A stretch of 64,000 nt of DNA from an uncultured Clostridia bacterium (GCA_944390285.1 CALXPN010000005.1:50624-114623), one strand, 5' to 3'; positions 52,425 through 61,146 are shown, counted from the stretch's first letter. Numbers and translations are program-made. The notes: generated by a model from the sequence alone, not told the origin.

Positions 52425-54011
52425 ATGTATAGATTATCAAATATAAAAATATATGAAGATTTAACAGAAAAAGATATTGTGAAAAAAGCTTGTGAAAAAT
52501 ATAAATTAAATTTTAACAAAGTAAAAGAATATATTATATATAAAAAATCAATTGATGCAAGAAATAAAGATAACATATTTTATAATTATACAATAGATAT
52601 TGAATATAATGAAAAAATCAGAAATTTGCAAGAAGTTCTTAAGGAAGATTTTAAACTAAATATAAACATCAAAAATCATATGACTACTAGACCTGTAATT
52701 ATAGGCGCAGGACCTGCAGGTCTATTTTGTGCACTTATATTAGTTCAAAATGGTATGAAACCTATTATAATTGAACAAGGTAAAAAGGTTGAAGATAGAA
52801 AAAAAGATGTAGATATTTTTTTAAAGACAGGAAATTTAAATATAAATTCTAATATTCAATTTGGAGAGGGAGGAGCTGGAACTTTTTCTGATGGAAAGCT
52901 TACTACAGGGGTAAACAATCAAATTGGCAGAATAGTCTTAAAAGAATTTGTAAATTTTGGAGCTCCAGAACAAATAATGTATATAAATAAGCCTCATATT
53001 GGAACAGATAATTTAATAAAAATAATATCTAATATGAGAAATTATATAATTAAACTTGGTGGAGAATTCTTATTTGAAAATAAAGTAATAGATTTTGAAA
53101 TAAAAAATAATAAATTAATTTCTGTTTTTTATAAATCTACAAATAATTTGAAAAATAATAATCTAGAAATAAAAAAAATAAATACAGATACAGCAGTATT
53201 TGCAATAGGCCATAGCGCAAGAGATACATTTGAGAAAATGTATGAAAAAGGACTTAATATAGAAAAAAAGAACTTTTCTGTTGGAGTTAGAATAGAGCAT
53301 AAACAAGACATGATAAATAAATCACAATATGGTGAAAAAACAAAATTGAAATTACCACCAGCAGAATATAAATTAGCATATCATGGTAAAGAACGTTCAT
53401 GTTATACTTTTTGTATGTGTCCAGGAGGATTTGTAATGGCGTCTTCAAGTGATAAAAATGAACTAGTAACAAATGGAATGAGTACTTTTGCAAGAGATGG
53501 GGAAAATGCTAATAGTGCTGTTCTCGTAAATATTACACCAGAAGATTTTAAAGGAAAATCACCATTAGAAGGTATTTATTTTCAAAAAGAACTAGAGAAA
53601 AAGGCATTTATATTAGGTGGAAGTAATTTTTATGCACCTATACAAAGATTTGAAGATTTTATGAAAAATCAAAAAACTACAAAAATAGGGGAAGTAAAAC
53701 CTACATATAAGCCAGGTGTTACATTATCTAATTTGCAAGAAATTTTACCCACATATGTTATAGATACTTTAAAAGAAGGAATATTGGATTTTGATAAAAA
53801 AATAAAAGGCTTTGCAGATAAAGACAGTATTTTAACAGGTGTAGAAACAAGAACTTCGTCACCAGTAAGAATTGTAAGAGATGAAAGTTTGCAATCAAAT
53901 ATTAAAGGTATATATCCATGTGGAGAAGGTGCAGGTTATGCAGGTGGAATTATGACTGCAGGCATAGATGGAATAAAATGTGCAATAAAAATTTTAGAAA
54001 ATGATACTTAA
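52425..54011 (+). CDS. FAD-dependent oxidoreductase (COG2509-like)
   Basis: The start is ATG 52425 behind AAGAAGG; an in-frame ATG at 52380 lies inside the preceding gene's end. The 528-residue protein has an N-terminal section of about 85 residues (KIYEDLTEKDIVKKAC) and then the dinucleotide-binding motif [21 protein letters not shown] (about 89). The pattern NIQFGEGGAGTFSDGKLTTG follows, with CMCPGGFVMASSSD and YPCGEGAGYAGGIMTAGIDG at the end. This order is that of the COG2509 uncharacterised FAD dehydrogenases. Substrate unknown. Confidence 0.87.
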   Translation: MYRLSNIKIYEDLTEKDIVKKACEKYKLNFNKVKEYIIYKKSIDARNKDNIFYNYTIDIEYNEKIRNLQEVLKEDFKLNINIKNHMTTRPVIIGAGPAGLFCALILVQNGMKPIIIEQGKKVEDRKKDVDIFLKTGNLNINSNIQFGEGGAGTFSDGKLTTGVNNQIGRIVLKEFVNFGAPEQIMYINKPHIGTDNLIKIISNMRNYIIKLGGEFLFENKVIDFEIKNNKLISVFYKSTNNLKNNNLEIKKINTDTAVFAIGHSARDTFEKMYEKGLNIEKKNFSVGVRIEHKQDMINKSQYGEKTKLKLPPAEYKLAYHGKERSCYTFCMCPGGFVMASSSDKNELVTNGMSTFARDGENANSAVLVNITPEDFKGKSPLEGIYFQKELEKKAFILGGSNFYAPIQRFEDFMKNQKTTKIGEVKPTYKPGVTLSNLQEILPTYVIDTLKEGILDFDKKIKGFADKDSILTGVETRTSSPVRIVRDESLQSNIKGIYPCGEGAGYAGGIMTAGIDGIKCAIKILENDT

Positions 54012-54056
54012 AAGAATTATAAAATTAATAAATTAAAAATAGAAAAGGAATATAAT

Positions 54057-54596
54057 ATGGAAGAAAAATTTGATGTTTTATTAGAAAATGGAGAATATTC
54101 TGGGAAAATAGAAACAAGAGAAAAATGTCACAAAGATGGTTTGTGGCATAAAGCAGTTGCACTTTTTATAATTAATTCTAAGGATGAGGTTTTATTGCAA
54201 AAAAGAAGTGAAAAGAAAAAGCTTTGGCCAAATTTATGGGATATTACAGCTGGAGGACATGTACTAGCAGGAGAATTTGGATTTGAAGCAATAATAAGAG
54301 AAATAAAAGAAGAATTGGGAACTAATATTACTAAAAATGATATATTATTTCTTGGAGCTTCAATTTCAAGTAATATAAAAAGGGAAATTATTAATAATCA
54401 TTTTAATGAATATTATATTGTGAATAAAGATATTGATATATCAAAACTTGTACTGCAACCAGAAGAAGTTTCAGAAGTAAAATGGTTTGAAAAAAATGAT
54501 ATTATAAAAAGAATAAATAATAATTATGAAGGTATAACTGATAAAGAAGGATGTTGGGATTATTTAAAAAGATATTATGAATGGAAAAGCAATTAG
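54057..54596 (+). CDS. NUDIX hydrolase, YfcD/IPP isomerase-like
   Basis: The 179-residue protein has the Nudix box in GGHVLAGEFGFEAIIREIKEELG (about 60-82) with all metal-binding residues. The upstream pattern CHKDGLWHKAVALFII and KRSEKKKLWPNLWDITA is shared with the YfcD/IPP isomerase-like subgroup that has W-H-x-A-V and W-D-x-T. It may act on a nucleotide derivative; isoprenoid isomerisation is not proven. It starts 45 bases after the FAD gene with AAAAGGAA. Confidence 0.88.
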   Translation: MEEKFDVLLENGEYSGKIETREKCHKDGLWHKAVALFIINSKDEVLLQKRSEKKKLWPNLWDITAGGHVLAGEFGFEAIIREIKEELGTNITKNDILFLGASISSNIKREIINNHFNEYYIVNKDIDISKLVLQPEEVSEVKWFEKNDIIKRINNNYEGITDKEGCWDYLKRYYEWKSN

Positions 54597-54627
54597 TATA
54601 TACTATTTTACATAAAATATAGAAAAC

Positions 54628-54656
54628 TTGACTAAATTTGTTAAAAATAGTAAAAT
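54628..54656 (+). promoter_or_regulatory. promoter of rnpB
   Basis: TTGACT (54628-54633), a 17-base spacer and TAAAAT (54651-54656). The expected start near 54663 coincides with the 5' end of the RNase P RNA. Confidence 0.85.
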
Positions 54657-54663
54657 ATTTTCT

Positions 54664-55006
54664 AGAGTAAATTGGATAGTCGCTGGTAAAATTCGAAAGA
54701 ATTTACGAGAGGAAAGTCCGGGCTCCATAGAGCAAAGATACTTGATAACGTCAAGCGAGGGTGACCTTAGGGAAAGTGCAACAGAAAATAACAGCCAAGA
54801 AATTGGCTCAGGTGAAAAGGCGAGGTAAAAGCTCACCAGCAGTATAGTGATATACTGGCTGTGTAAACCCTATCTGGAGCAACACCTTGTAGAGAAAATT
54901 AAGACTGCTCGTCATTTTCTCGATCTGTGTGGCTTGAAATATATAGCAATATATATTCTAGATAAATGACTATCCACGACAGAACCCGGCTTACAGATTT
55001 ACTCTG
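54664..55006 (+). ncRNA. rnpB: RNase P RNA
   Basis: The conserved elements of bacterial RNase P RNA are present in order: GAGGAAAGTCCGGGCTCC (about 54708-54726), ACAGAA, GGTGAAAAGGCGAGGTAAAAGCTCACCAG, TAAACCC and finally GACAGAACCCGGCTTA (about 54978-54993). GAGTAAAT (54665) and ATTTACTC (54997) pair as the closing P1 helix, fixing the ends. The RNA matures the 5' ends of tRNAs. Confidence 0.97.
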
Positions 55007-55031
55007 AAAGAGTGCTATATGCACTCTTTTT
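55007..55031 (+). terminator. rho-independent terminator after rnpB
   Basis: AAAGAGTGC and GCACTCTTT form a 9-bp perfect stem with loop TATAT, followed by further T residues. Confidence 0.9.
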
Positions 55032-55046
55032 CAGTTGACATAAATA

Positions 55047-55075
55047 TTGACGATTATATAAATAAATGTTATAAT
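55047..55075 (+). promoter_or_regulatory. sigma-A promoter
   Basis: TTGACG (55047-55052), a 17-base spacer and TATAAT (55070-55075), upstream of the gene at 55126. Confidence 0.8.
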
Positions 55076-55125
55076 AATATTTGATAACAACGTGACATGG
55101 TTTCACACTTAGGAGGAATGCAATT

Positions 55126-55404
55126 ATGACAGTAAAAAAAGCTTTAGAAATGGTAAGTGGCACTGAAGACAATGCATCTATTAAAAGCATCACGGAATCA
55201 GAATGGGAAGACTTGAATAACATCAAGATAGTAGAGCAACATATGGCAACAACTATTGCTGATACGTTGCTTGATTACCCCTCACTGATTCACAAATTGG
55301 TAGAAAGTAGCGCCAAAAGAGTTGTACTTGATACAATTCACGGCACTTCTAAGCCAATCATACGTATCGTAGAAGGAATTGCAACGATTTATCTGAATGA
55401 ATAA
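55126..55404 (+). CDS. hypothetical protein of foreign composition, 92 aa
   Basis: ATG 55126 follows TAGGAGGAATGCAATT. The protein is soluble and mostly helical (VKKALEMVSGTEDNAS, DTLLDYPSLIHKLVESS), ending IIRIVEGIATIYLNE. I do not recognise it. It is richer in G and C than its neighbours (AGCATCACGGAATC, GCCAAAAGAG, ATACGTATCGTAG), has its own promoter and terminator, and so looks like a recently acquired single-gene unit next to rnpB. Confidence 0.6.
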   Translation: MTVKKALEMVSGTEDNASIKSITESEWEDLNNIKIVEQHMATTIADTLLDYPSLIHKLVESSAKRVVLDTIHGTSKPIIRIVEGIATIYLNE

Positions 55405-55416
55405 TTGATTCCAGAG

Positions 55417-55454
55417 AAAAGAGAGCGATGTGCGAGCATCGCTTCTCTTTTTTA
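55417..55454 (+). terminator. rho-independent terminator
   Basis: AAAGAGAGCGATG pairs with CATCGCTTCTCTTT (one bulged T) around TGCGAG and is followed by TTT. Confidence 0.88.
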
Positions 55455-55532
55455 TTATAATCTATAATGAAAAAGAATGTTATTGTAAATACTAAATTAA
55501 AGAGTAAAATACATTGCAGAATTTGCTAAGAG

Positions 55533-55561
55533 TTGTAATATTATGGAATTTATGGTATAAT
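55533..55561 (+). promoter_or_regulatory. promoter of the foreign Nudix gene
   Basis: TTGTAA (55533-55538), a 17-base spacer ending in TGG and TATAAT (55556-55561), an extended -10 promoter. Between it and the start codon lies an imperfect hairpin (CCCCTTAC with GTAAAGGG). Confidence 0.75.
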
Positions 55562-55638
55562 TAATAGGATAACATGAAAATAAAACCCCTTACATCGAAT
55601 ATTTTAGTAAAGGGAAGATTCAAGAAAAGGAGAGAAAA

Positions 55639-56205
55639 ATGGAACATGATGTAAAAAACAACCGGCTTGACAAAATGTGCTGTTGTGATGAGATAGCAGA
55701 ATGCAAATGTGTAACATATGCTATCCAGAATAAGTATTTTTTAGGCTGGGCATTTGGAGAAATCCGAAACTGGCTTGAGGAAAACGACTTGGATAGACAT
55801 CTGCCGATTGAATTATCTTCCACAGAGATTGCAATTTGCACACCATTTGGAGTGCTTATGCAGATTCGTCCTAGTGATAATGATCAACTTGGAATGTGGG
55901 GAGGTGTCTTAAAAACTGGAGAACAGCCAGTAAATGGAGCGGTTCGTGAACTGCTTGAAGAAACTGGTATAAAAGTGCAAACTAAGGATTTAGAGTTTAT
56001 TGAAATAAATGAACACGATCATCAGTATGCAAATGGCGATAAAGCTCATTTTATGACGTACAGATATCGCTTGAAATTAAATTATGTTCCCCAGGTAATA
56101 ACAAATGAGGAATCGGTTGAGGTTGTGATGGTTACACACACAATCTTATCTCATCAGCAGGAGTTTATTAAACGTATGCTTGGTGAGTTAGACTCCTTAA
56201 AGTAA
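55639..56205 (+). CDS. NUDIX hydrolase of foreign composition
   Basis: The 188-residue protein has a Cys-rich N-terminus (KMCCCDEIAECKC), then a Nudix fold with GGVLKTGEQPVNGAV and RELLEETGI (about 93-116), which carries all residues of the Nudix box. It could hydrolyse a nucleoside diphosphate derivative; the substrate is unknown. Its base composition is visibly richer in G+C than the neighbours (CGGCTTGACAAAATG, GGAGCGGTTCGTGAACTG), and with the gene at 55126 it forms an island between rnpB and the GT2 gene. AAAGGAGAG precedes the ATG. Confidence 0.87.
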   Translation: MEHDVKNNRLDKMCCCDEIAECKCVTYAIQNKYFLGWAFGEIRNWLEENDLDRHLPIELSSTEIAICTPFGVLMQIRPSDNDQLGMWGGVLKTGEQPVNGAVRELLEETGIKVQTKDLEFIEINEHDHQYANGDKAHFMTYRYRLKLNYVPQVITNEESVEVVMVTHTILSHQQEFIKRMLGELDSLK

Positions 56206-56218
56206 AAAATCTTGAATA

Positions 56219-56260
56219 AAAAAAAGCTGTACGAGTTTGCAAACTTGTACAGCTTTTTTA
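56219..56260 (+). terminator. rho-independent terminator
   Basis: AAAAAAGCTGTACGAGTTT and AAACTTGTACAGCTTTTTT form a 19-bp stem (one G-U) with a two-base loop and built-in T-tract. Confidence 0.93.
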
Positions 56261-56280
56261 TATAAATTTTTATTGAAAAA
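56255..56280 (+). repeat. 26-bp repeat after a terminator, copy 1
   Basis: The 26 bases beginning TTTTTATATAAATTT are identical to 58125-58150. Both copies begin within the T-tract of a terminator. Confidence 0.7.
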
Positions 56281-56354
56281 AGTAGAAATTTAAGAATATT
56301 TGTTGTAAAATGTTATAAATAGTATATTATGATATAAGAAATGGAAGATTTAGT

Positions 56355-57362
56355 ATGGAAGATAAGTTAATTAGTGTAATAGTACCAGTTTATAATATAG
56401 AAAAATATTTAAGAAGATCTATAAATTCTATAATAAACCAAACTTATAAAAATTTAGAAATAATATTAGTAGATGATGGATCTACTGATCAAAGTGGAAA
56501 AATTTGTGATGAATATGCTAATATAGATAACAGAATTAAAGTTATACATAAAAACAATGGTGGTCAAGCTAGCGCTATAAATTTAGGCCTTGATATAGCT
56601 CGAGGAGATTATATAGGTTTTTCAGATCCAGATGATTACATAAATAAAAATTTCTATAAAAATCTATATATACTTGCAGAAAAATATGGTACAGATATAA
56701 CAGAATGTTCAATGATAAAAGTTAAGGAAGAAGAAGATATTGAAAAAGTTTACATAGAAGAATTTGAGGTAGATGAAAATGAAACCGTAGAAGTTTATGA
56801 CGGAGTTGGTGGATTAAGAAAATTATTTGGGGAAGACTTTGCAGATTATTTGGAAACAATAGTAAAAGTAAATAAAATATATAAAAAAGAAGTTTTTAAA
56901 AATATACGTTTTTCAGAAGTAAGAATTTACGAAGAATGGGGAACTATGTATAAATTATATTATAATACTAAGAAAAATTTAAAAATGTATAAAGTTCAAT
57001 ATGTTTATGTACAAAGAAAAACAAGTACTGTAAATCGACCATTTAGTGAAGAAAGATTATTAATGCTAGATGGAATAGAATATTGTATGAATTTAGCAAA
57101 TAAAATTCATTTAGAGGATTTAGTATTGGATTGTTATAGAAAATATTTTGAAACAATAGTTAGATTTTTAGATATGATAAAAGATAAAAATACAATAAAT
57201 AGAGAATATTTAAAATTAAAATTGATAGAATTATTTGATTTAAAATATAATGAGGCAATGAAAATTGTAGATGAAAAAAATAAGAAGGAATATAGAAAGA
57301 AATTTGAAAAATTAAAAATTAAATTTGAAGAAGCACAGAAAGACAGGATAGAAATAGACTGA
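56355..57362 (+). CDS. family 2 glycosyltransferase
   Basis: The 335-residue protein has the GT-A fold of GT2 enzymes: ISVIVPVYNIEKYLRRSINSI (about 7), LVDDGSTDQS with the nucleotide-binding Asp pair (about 39), NGGQASAINLG, and the DxD-equivalent FSDPDDYI (about 93-100). The last 150 residues are helical and charged, with no membrane helix. It would transfer a sugar from a nucleotide donor in surface polysaccharide or glycoprotein assembly. Acceptor and sugar are unknown. Confidence 0.9.
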   Translation: MEDKLISVIVPVYNIEKYLRRSINSIINQTYKNLEIILVDDGSTDQSGKICDEYANIDNRIKVIHKNNGGQASAINLGLDIARGDYIGFSDPDDYINKNFYKNLYILAEKYGTDITECSMIKVKEEEDIEKVYIEEFEVDENETVEVYDGVGGLRKLFGEDFADYLETIVKVNKIYKKEVFKNIRFSEVRIYEEWGTMYKLYYNTKKNLKMYKVQYVYVQRKTSTVNRPFSEERLLMLDGIEYCMNLANKIHLEDLVLDCYRKYFETIVRFLDMIKDKNTINREYLKLKLIELFDLKYNEAMKIVDEKNKKEYRKKFEKLKIKFEEAQKDRIEID

Positions 57363-57534
57363 TTTTATATTACTATACTTTATAAAAATATTTACCAATA
57401 ATAGGGTTTACGTAATTACAAAATTGTGTTAAAATATATAAATATTGCTATATAGAATGGTCTATAATGAAAAAAGCTTATTTTTTCATTGATCAAAATT
57501 GCTAGAAAAACTTACTTAAAAGGAGGAAAATTTT

Positions 57535-58065
57535 ATGGCAAAAAAATTAGCATCAAAAAAAGTATTACGGGATGACTGTAAAATTTTAAAAAGGTTTTTT
57601 AGAATTAAAGAAAAAACACCTTTGACATATTCGGATAAAGGAGAATGGAAAGATCCAGAAGTGATTGAAAACACTAATTGTTATCAATATGCTTTTGACA
57701 TTCCTTGGAGAGATTCTGAAAAAAATGCACTGAACTTTTTGGGATGGTCTATAGGATATAATAATCATGTAGTTGGTGAAAAAGCTTTTTTTAGATTCGA
57801 AATTGACTTAAAAAGAATGGGGTTTAATTTCGAAATTGTAGATGACGACAAAACTGTTCCTAAAAAAGGACGAAAAATTGCTCTTTTTGTTTATGAACAT
57901 GATTTCCATTTTGCAAGACAAAATTCAGATGGAATATGGTCTGAAAAAGATGGATTTAAATCTCCAGTTTCACTATTTCGTGATGATGATGGAAACTATA
58001 TACATCCACTCGAATATACTTCATCCATACCTTTTGATGTGAGAGTATATCGCATTTGGATTTAA
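57535..58065 (+). CDS. uncharacterised protein with papain-like Cys/His pattern
   Basis: The 176-residue protein starts at ATG 57535 behind AAGGAGG. It has TNCYQYAFDIPWRD with Cys49 at the start of a helix, and VYEHDFHFARQNSDGIWSEKDG with His125, followed by a W-containing strand. A Cys heading a helix and a His in a later strand resemble papain-like hydrolases (NlpC/P60 and relatives), but this is a fold guess and not a recognised family. There is no signal peptide. It ends at a terminator, so it appears to be a stand-alone gene. Confidence 0.65.
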   Translation: MAKKLASKKVLRDDCKILKRFFRIKEKTPLTYSDKGEWKDPEVIENTNCYQYAFDIPWRDSEKNALNFLGWSIGYNNHVVGEKAFFRFEIDLKRMGFNFEIVDDDKTVPKKGRKIALFVYEHDFHFARQNSDGIWSEKDGFKSPVSLFRDDDGNYIHPLEYTSSIPFDVRVYRIWI

Positions 58066-58096
58066 GTTTGATATGTAATTTTTTGCGATGCTTGTA

Positions 58097-58130
58097 AAAA
58101 AGAGCTACTTTTTCAAAGTGGCTCTTTTTA
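58097..58130 (+). terminator. rho-independent terminator
   Basis: AAAGAGCTACTTT and AAAGTGGCTCTTT form a 13-bp stem (one G-U) with loop TTC, followed by TTTAT. Confidence 0.9.
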
Positions 58131-58150
58131 TATAAATTTTTATTGAAAAA
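58125..58150 (+). repeat. 26-bp repeat after a terminator, copy 2
   Basis: It is identical to 56255-56280 and lies in the same position relative to a terminator. Confidence 0.7.
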
Positions 58151-58211
58151 TGACATTTTTTGACATATAATTCAATTTAGTAGTTAAGTATTAATTTAAA
58201 AGGAGAAAAAA

Positions 58212-59399
58212 ATGTACGAGATATATGCAGATTTACATGTTCACATAGGAAGAAGTGAAAATAATAAACCAATAAAAATAACAGCAGCAAAAAGTTTGAA
58301 TTTTGCAAATATTGCAAAGGAATGTGTGGAGCGAAAAGGAATAAATTTAGTAGGAATAATAGATTGTGCTTCACCTTATGTAATAGAAGATATAGAAAAT
58401 TTTTTGAGAACTGGAGAAGCTTATGAAATTCCAGATGGAGGAATAATATACAAAGATAAAGTTTGTATAATTTTAGGAAGCGAAATAGAAACAGCAGAAA
58501 TAAATGACGAAGGTCACACAGGTAGTGCTCATAATTTATGCTATTTTCCAACACTTGCAGATATAAAAGCATTTTCAAACGAGATGAGTCATCATATTAA
58601 AAATATAACTTTAAGTTCTCAAAGAGCAGATATATCAGCTTATGATTTGATTGATATAGTAAAAAAATATAATGGAATTCTAATTCCAGCACATTGTTTT
58701 ACACCACATAAAAGTTTTTATGGAAATTGTACAGATTCACTAAGAAAAATATTTAAAGAAAAATTTGATGATATACTAGCTATTGAACTTGGTTTAAGTG
58801 CAGATACGTTTTTAGCAGATCAGATTAGTGAACTTGAAGGCAAAACATTTCTAACAAATTCTGATGCTCATTCTTTACCTAGAATTGCAAGAGAATATAA
58901 TAAAATGCAATTAGGAGGAATTAGTTTTAAAGAATTTTTAATGGCATTAAAAAATGAAAATGGAAGAAAAATTATAGCAAATTATGGACTAGATCCAAAA
59001 CTTGGAAAGTATCATAGGACTTATTGTGAAGTTTGTGATAAAAGAATTCCAGGAGATGCACCTGTTACAAAATGTGATACTTGTGATAGCAGAAATATAA
59101 CAATGGGAGTTTATGATAGAATTGAAATAATAAAAGATAAAAAAGAAAGTAAAAGTCCAGAGGATAGACCAGAATATATTTATCAAGTACCACTTACTTT
59201 TATACCAGGAGTCGGAGGAAAAACAATAGAAAAATTATTAAATCATTTTGGAACAGAAATGACTATTTTACATAAATTATCAAATGATGATATTGAAGCT
59301 GTAGTAGGTGAAAAAATAGCTAAAAACATAATTTTAGCAAGAGATGGAAAAATGCATATTGTAGAAGGTGGCGGAGGAGTTTACGGAAAAGTAGAATAA
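58212..59399 (+). CDS. endonuclease Q-like PHP-domain DNA repair protein
   Basis: The 395-residue protein starts with a PHP metal site (YADLHVHIGRS, residues 5-15), then GIIDCASP, LGSEIETAE, LIPAHCF and FLTNSDAH. A zinc-ribbon follows (CEVCDKRIPG and CDTCDSR, about 273-295), and the C-terminus has a helix-hairpin-helix-like FIPGVGGKTIEKLL (about 334). This PHP plus zinc finger plus HhH arrangement is that of endonuclease Q, which nicks DNA 5' of deaminated bases. EndoQ is best known from archaea and some bacteria. AAAAGGAG precedes the ATG. Confidence 0.87.
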   Translation: MYEIYADLHVHIGRSENNKPIKITAAKSLNFANIAKECVERKGINLVGIIDCASPYVIEDIENFLRTGEAYEIPDGGIIYKDKVCIILGSEIETAEINDEGHTGSAHNLCYFPTLADIKAFSNEMSHHIKNITLSSQRADISAYDLIDIVKKYNGILIPAHCFTPHKSFYGNCTDSLRKIFKEKFDDILAIELGLSADTFLADQISELEGKTFLTNSDAHSLPRIAREYNKMQLGGISFKEFLMALKNENGRKIIANYGLDPKLGKYHRTYCEVCDKRIPGDAPVTKCDTCDSRNITMGVYDRIEIIKDKKESKSPEDRPEYIYQVPLTFIPGVGGKTIEKLLNHFGTEMTILHKLSNDDIEAVVGEKIAKNIILARDGKMHIVEGGGGVYGKVE

Positions 59400-59458
59400 A
59401 TAAAAAAAAAATGAATACACTTTACTAATTAAAATCTTATAAAAGTAAAGGGTATGAA

Positions 59459-60067
59459 ATGAAAAAAATTTTATTAGAATATGTTTTAAAAAATAAAAAA
59501 AATTTCATAATAATAATTACATTATTTTTAATAGGTATTTCAGTAGGAATAATATTTATCAATAATCTTGCAGAATCACAGAAATTAGAAACAATAAATT
59601 ATGTTGAAGATTTGGTAAAAAATATAAAGGAATCAGAGAATATAAATAGATTAGAATTATTGTTTTTAAGTATTAAACAAAATATATTTTTAATATTACT
59701 AGTGTGGTTTTTGGGATGTACAATAATAGGTGGAGTGTTTATATATATTACTATAATATATAAAGGATTTGCTTTAGGATATACTATATCTGCTTTGATT
59801 GCAGTATTAGGAATAAAGCAAGGAATTCTAATAGTTATAGTTTCACTTCTTCTTCAAAACATTATTTTTTTACCAGCATTTTTTATATTAGCTGAAAACG
59901 GTATAAAACTATATAAAGGTATATATAAAAGATGTATAAATTTAAAAGAAGAAGTTATAAGGCACTCTATTATTATGTTGATTGCAATTATGTTATCTAC
60001 TATATCAAGTTTTATAGAGGTGTATATATCTACGAATTTATTGATATTTTTAAAAGAAATTATATAA
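59459..60067 (+). CDS. spoIIM: stage II sporulation protein M
   Basis: The 202-residue membrane protein has an N-terminal helix (15-33), then four to five further helices, with FLGCTIIGGVFIYITIIYKGFALGYTISAL and SLLLQNIIFLPAFFILAENG matching the SpoIIM family. SpoIIM works with SpoIID and SpoIIP to remove septal peptidoglycan during engulfment. Its presence indicates a sporulating lineage. AAAGGGTATGAA precedes the start, and xerD-like recombinase follows, an arrangement seen in many Clostridia. Confidence 0.9.
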   Translation: MKKILLEYVLKNKKNFIIIITLFLIGISVGIIFINNLAESQKLETINYVEDLVKNIKESENINRLELLFLSIKQNIFLILLVWFLGCTIIGGVFIYITIIYKGFALGYTISALIAVLGIKQGILIVIVSLLLQNIIFLPAFFILAENGIKLYKGIYKRCINLKEEVIRHSIIMLIAIMLSTISSFIEVYISTNLLIFLKEII

Positions 60068-60172
60068 AAAGACTTTACTTTTTTAGATATATTTGATATA
60101 ACATAGTTGTCTTATGTAAATTTCTGCTGTTTACATATAAATAAAATACAAAATAGATTGGAGAGTTATATA

Positions 60173-61054
60173 ATGGAGAAACAAATTAAACTTTTTTTAG
60201 AATTTCTTGAGAATGATAAAAAACTATCATCAAACACGTTACAGTCTTACAAAAGAGATATTACACAATATCAAGAATACATAGATAAAAATAGTTTAAA
60301 TTATTTGAAAATAACTAATGAAGATATAGATAAGTATTTTGATTATTTAAAAACAATGAATAAAAAGACTTCAACAATTTCTAGGAATTTAGCAACAATA
60401 AGATCTTTTTATCAATTTTTATTAAGAACTAAAAAAGTAAAAAAAGATCCTACAATAGGTGTTAGATCACCAAAAGTTGAAAAAAAAGTACCTAATATTT
60501 TAACATCAAAAGAAGTAGAATTATTATTAGAACAACCTAAAACAATAGATTTAAAAGGAATTAGAGATAAGGCAATGCTTGAATTTGCTTATGCAACAGG
60601 TATGAGAGTAACAGAAATTATTTCATTAAACCTATCAGATGTAAATTTTGAACAAGGTTATGTAGTAGTAAATAGTGGACTTAAAAAAAGAAATATTCCA
60701 TTAGGTTCAATTTCTTTAAAAGCATTAAAAGATTATGTAGAAAAAGCAAGACCAATCTTAATTAGAGATGAAAATGTAACAGCTTTATTTGTGAATATAA
60801 ATGGTAAAAGATTAACAAGACAAGGATTTTGGAAAATAGTAAAATTCTATAAAGAACAAGCACATATTTCAAAAGATATAACTCCTCATGTTTTAAGACA
60901 TTCATTTGCTACACATCTTTTACAAAATGGAGCAGATTTAAAAGCAATTCAAACAATGCTTGGCCATTCAGATATATCTTCAACACAAGTATATATGCAA
61001 TTCCAAAATGAAAATTTAAAAGATATATATAAAAAAGCTCATCCAAGAGCATAA
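60173..61054 (+). CDS. xerD: tyrosine recombinase XerD
   Basis: The start is ATG 60173 behind TTGGAG; an in-frame TTG at 60107 has no ribosome site. The 293-residue protein has the SAM-like core-binding domain (1-105) and the catalytic domain with Arg145 (TGMRVTE), His239-x-x-Arg242 (HVLRHSF), His265 (LGHSD) and nucleophile Tyr274 (QVYMQ). It resolves chromosome dimers at dif with a partner Xer protein. No mobile-element features surround it and it follows spoIIM, so a housekeeping XerD is more likely than a phage integrase. Confidence 0.93.
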   Translation: MEKQIKLFLEFLENDKKLSSNTLQSYKRDITQYQEYIDKNSLNYLKITNEDIDKYFDYLKTMNKKTSTISRNLATIRSFYQFLLRTKKVKKDPTIGVRSPKVEKKVPNILTSKEVELLLEQPKTIDLKGIRDKAMLEFAYATGMRVTEIISLNLSDVNFEQGYVVVNSGLKKRNIPLGSISLKALKDYVEKARPILIRDENVTALFVNINGKRLTRQGFWKIVKFYKEQAHISKDITPHVLRHSFATHLLQNGADLKAIQTMLGHSDISSTQVYMQFQNENLKDIYKKAHPRA

Positions 61055-61065
61055 ATTAAATTACT

Positions 61066-61113
61066 AAAACTCCTTTAAGTAATTTTTTAAAATTATTTAA
61101 AGGAGTTTTTTTT
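61066..61113 (+). terminator. rho-independent terminator after xerD
   Basis: AAAACTCCTTTAA and TTAAAGGAGTTTT form a 13-bp perfect stem (extended by AT pairs) followed by a long T-tract. Confidence 0.9.
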
Positions 61114-61117
61114 GAAT

Positions 61118-61146
61118 TTGACATAATATATAAATAGTGGTATAAT
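61118..61146 (+). promoter_or_regulatory. consensus sigma-A promoter of the GC-rich RNA
   Basis: TTGACA (61118-61123), a 17-base spacer ending in TGG and TATAAT (61141-61146): a fully consensus promoter with an extended -10. It is among the strongest in the window. Confidence 0.92.

Noticed and set aside
54603..54836. Open frames on both strands over 54603-54836
   Set aside because: They lie on the RNase P RNA gene and its promoter; the conserved RNA elements explain the sequence and neither frame has a ribosome site.
60173..61054. Integrase of a mobile element
   Set aside because: The recombinase follows spoIIM, has no excisionase, attachment repeats or cargo next to it, and fits housekeeping XerD.
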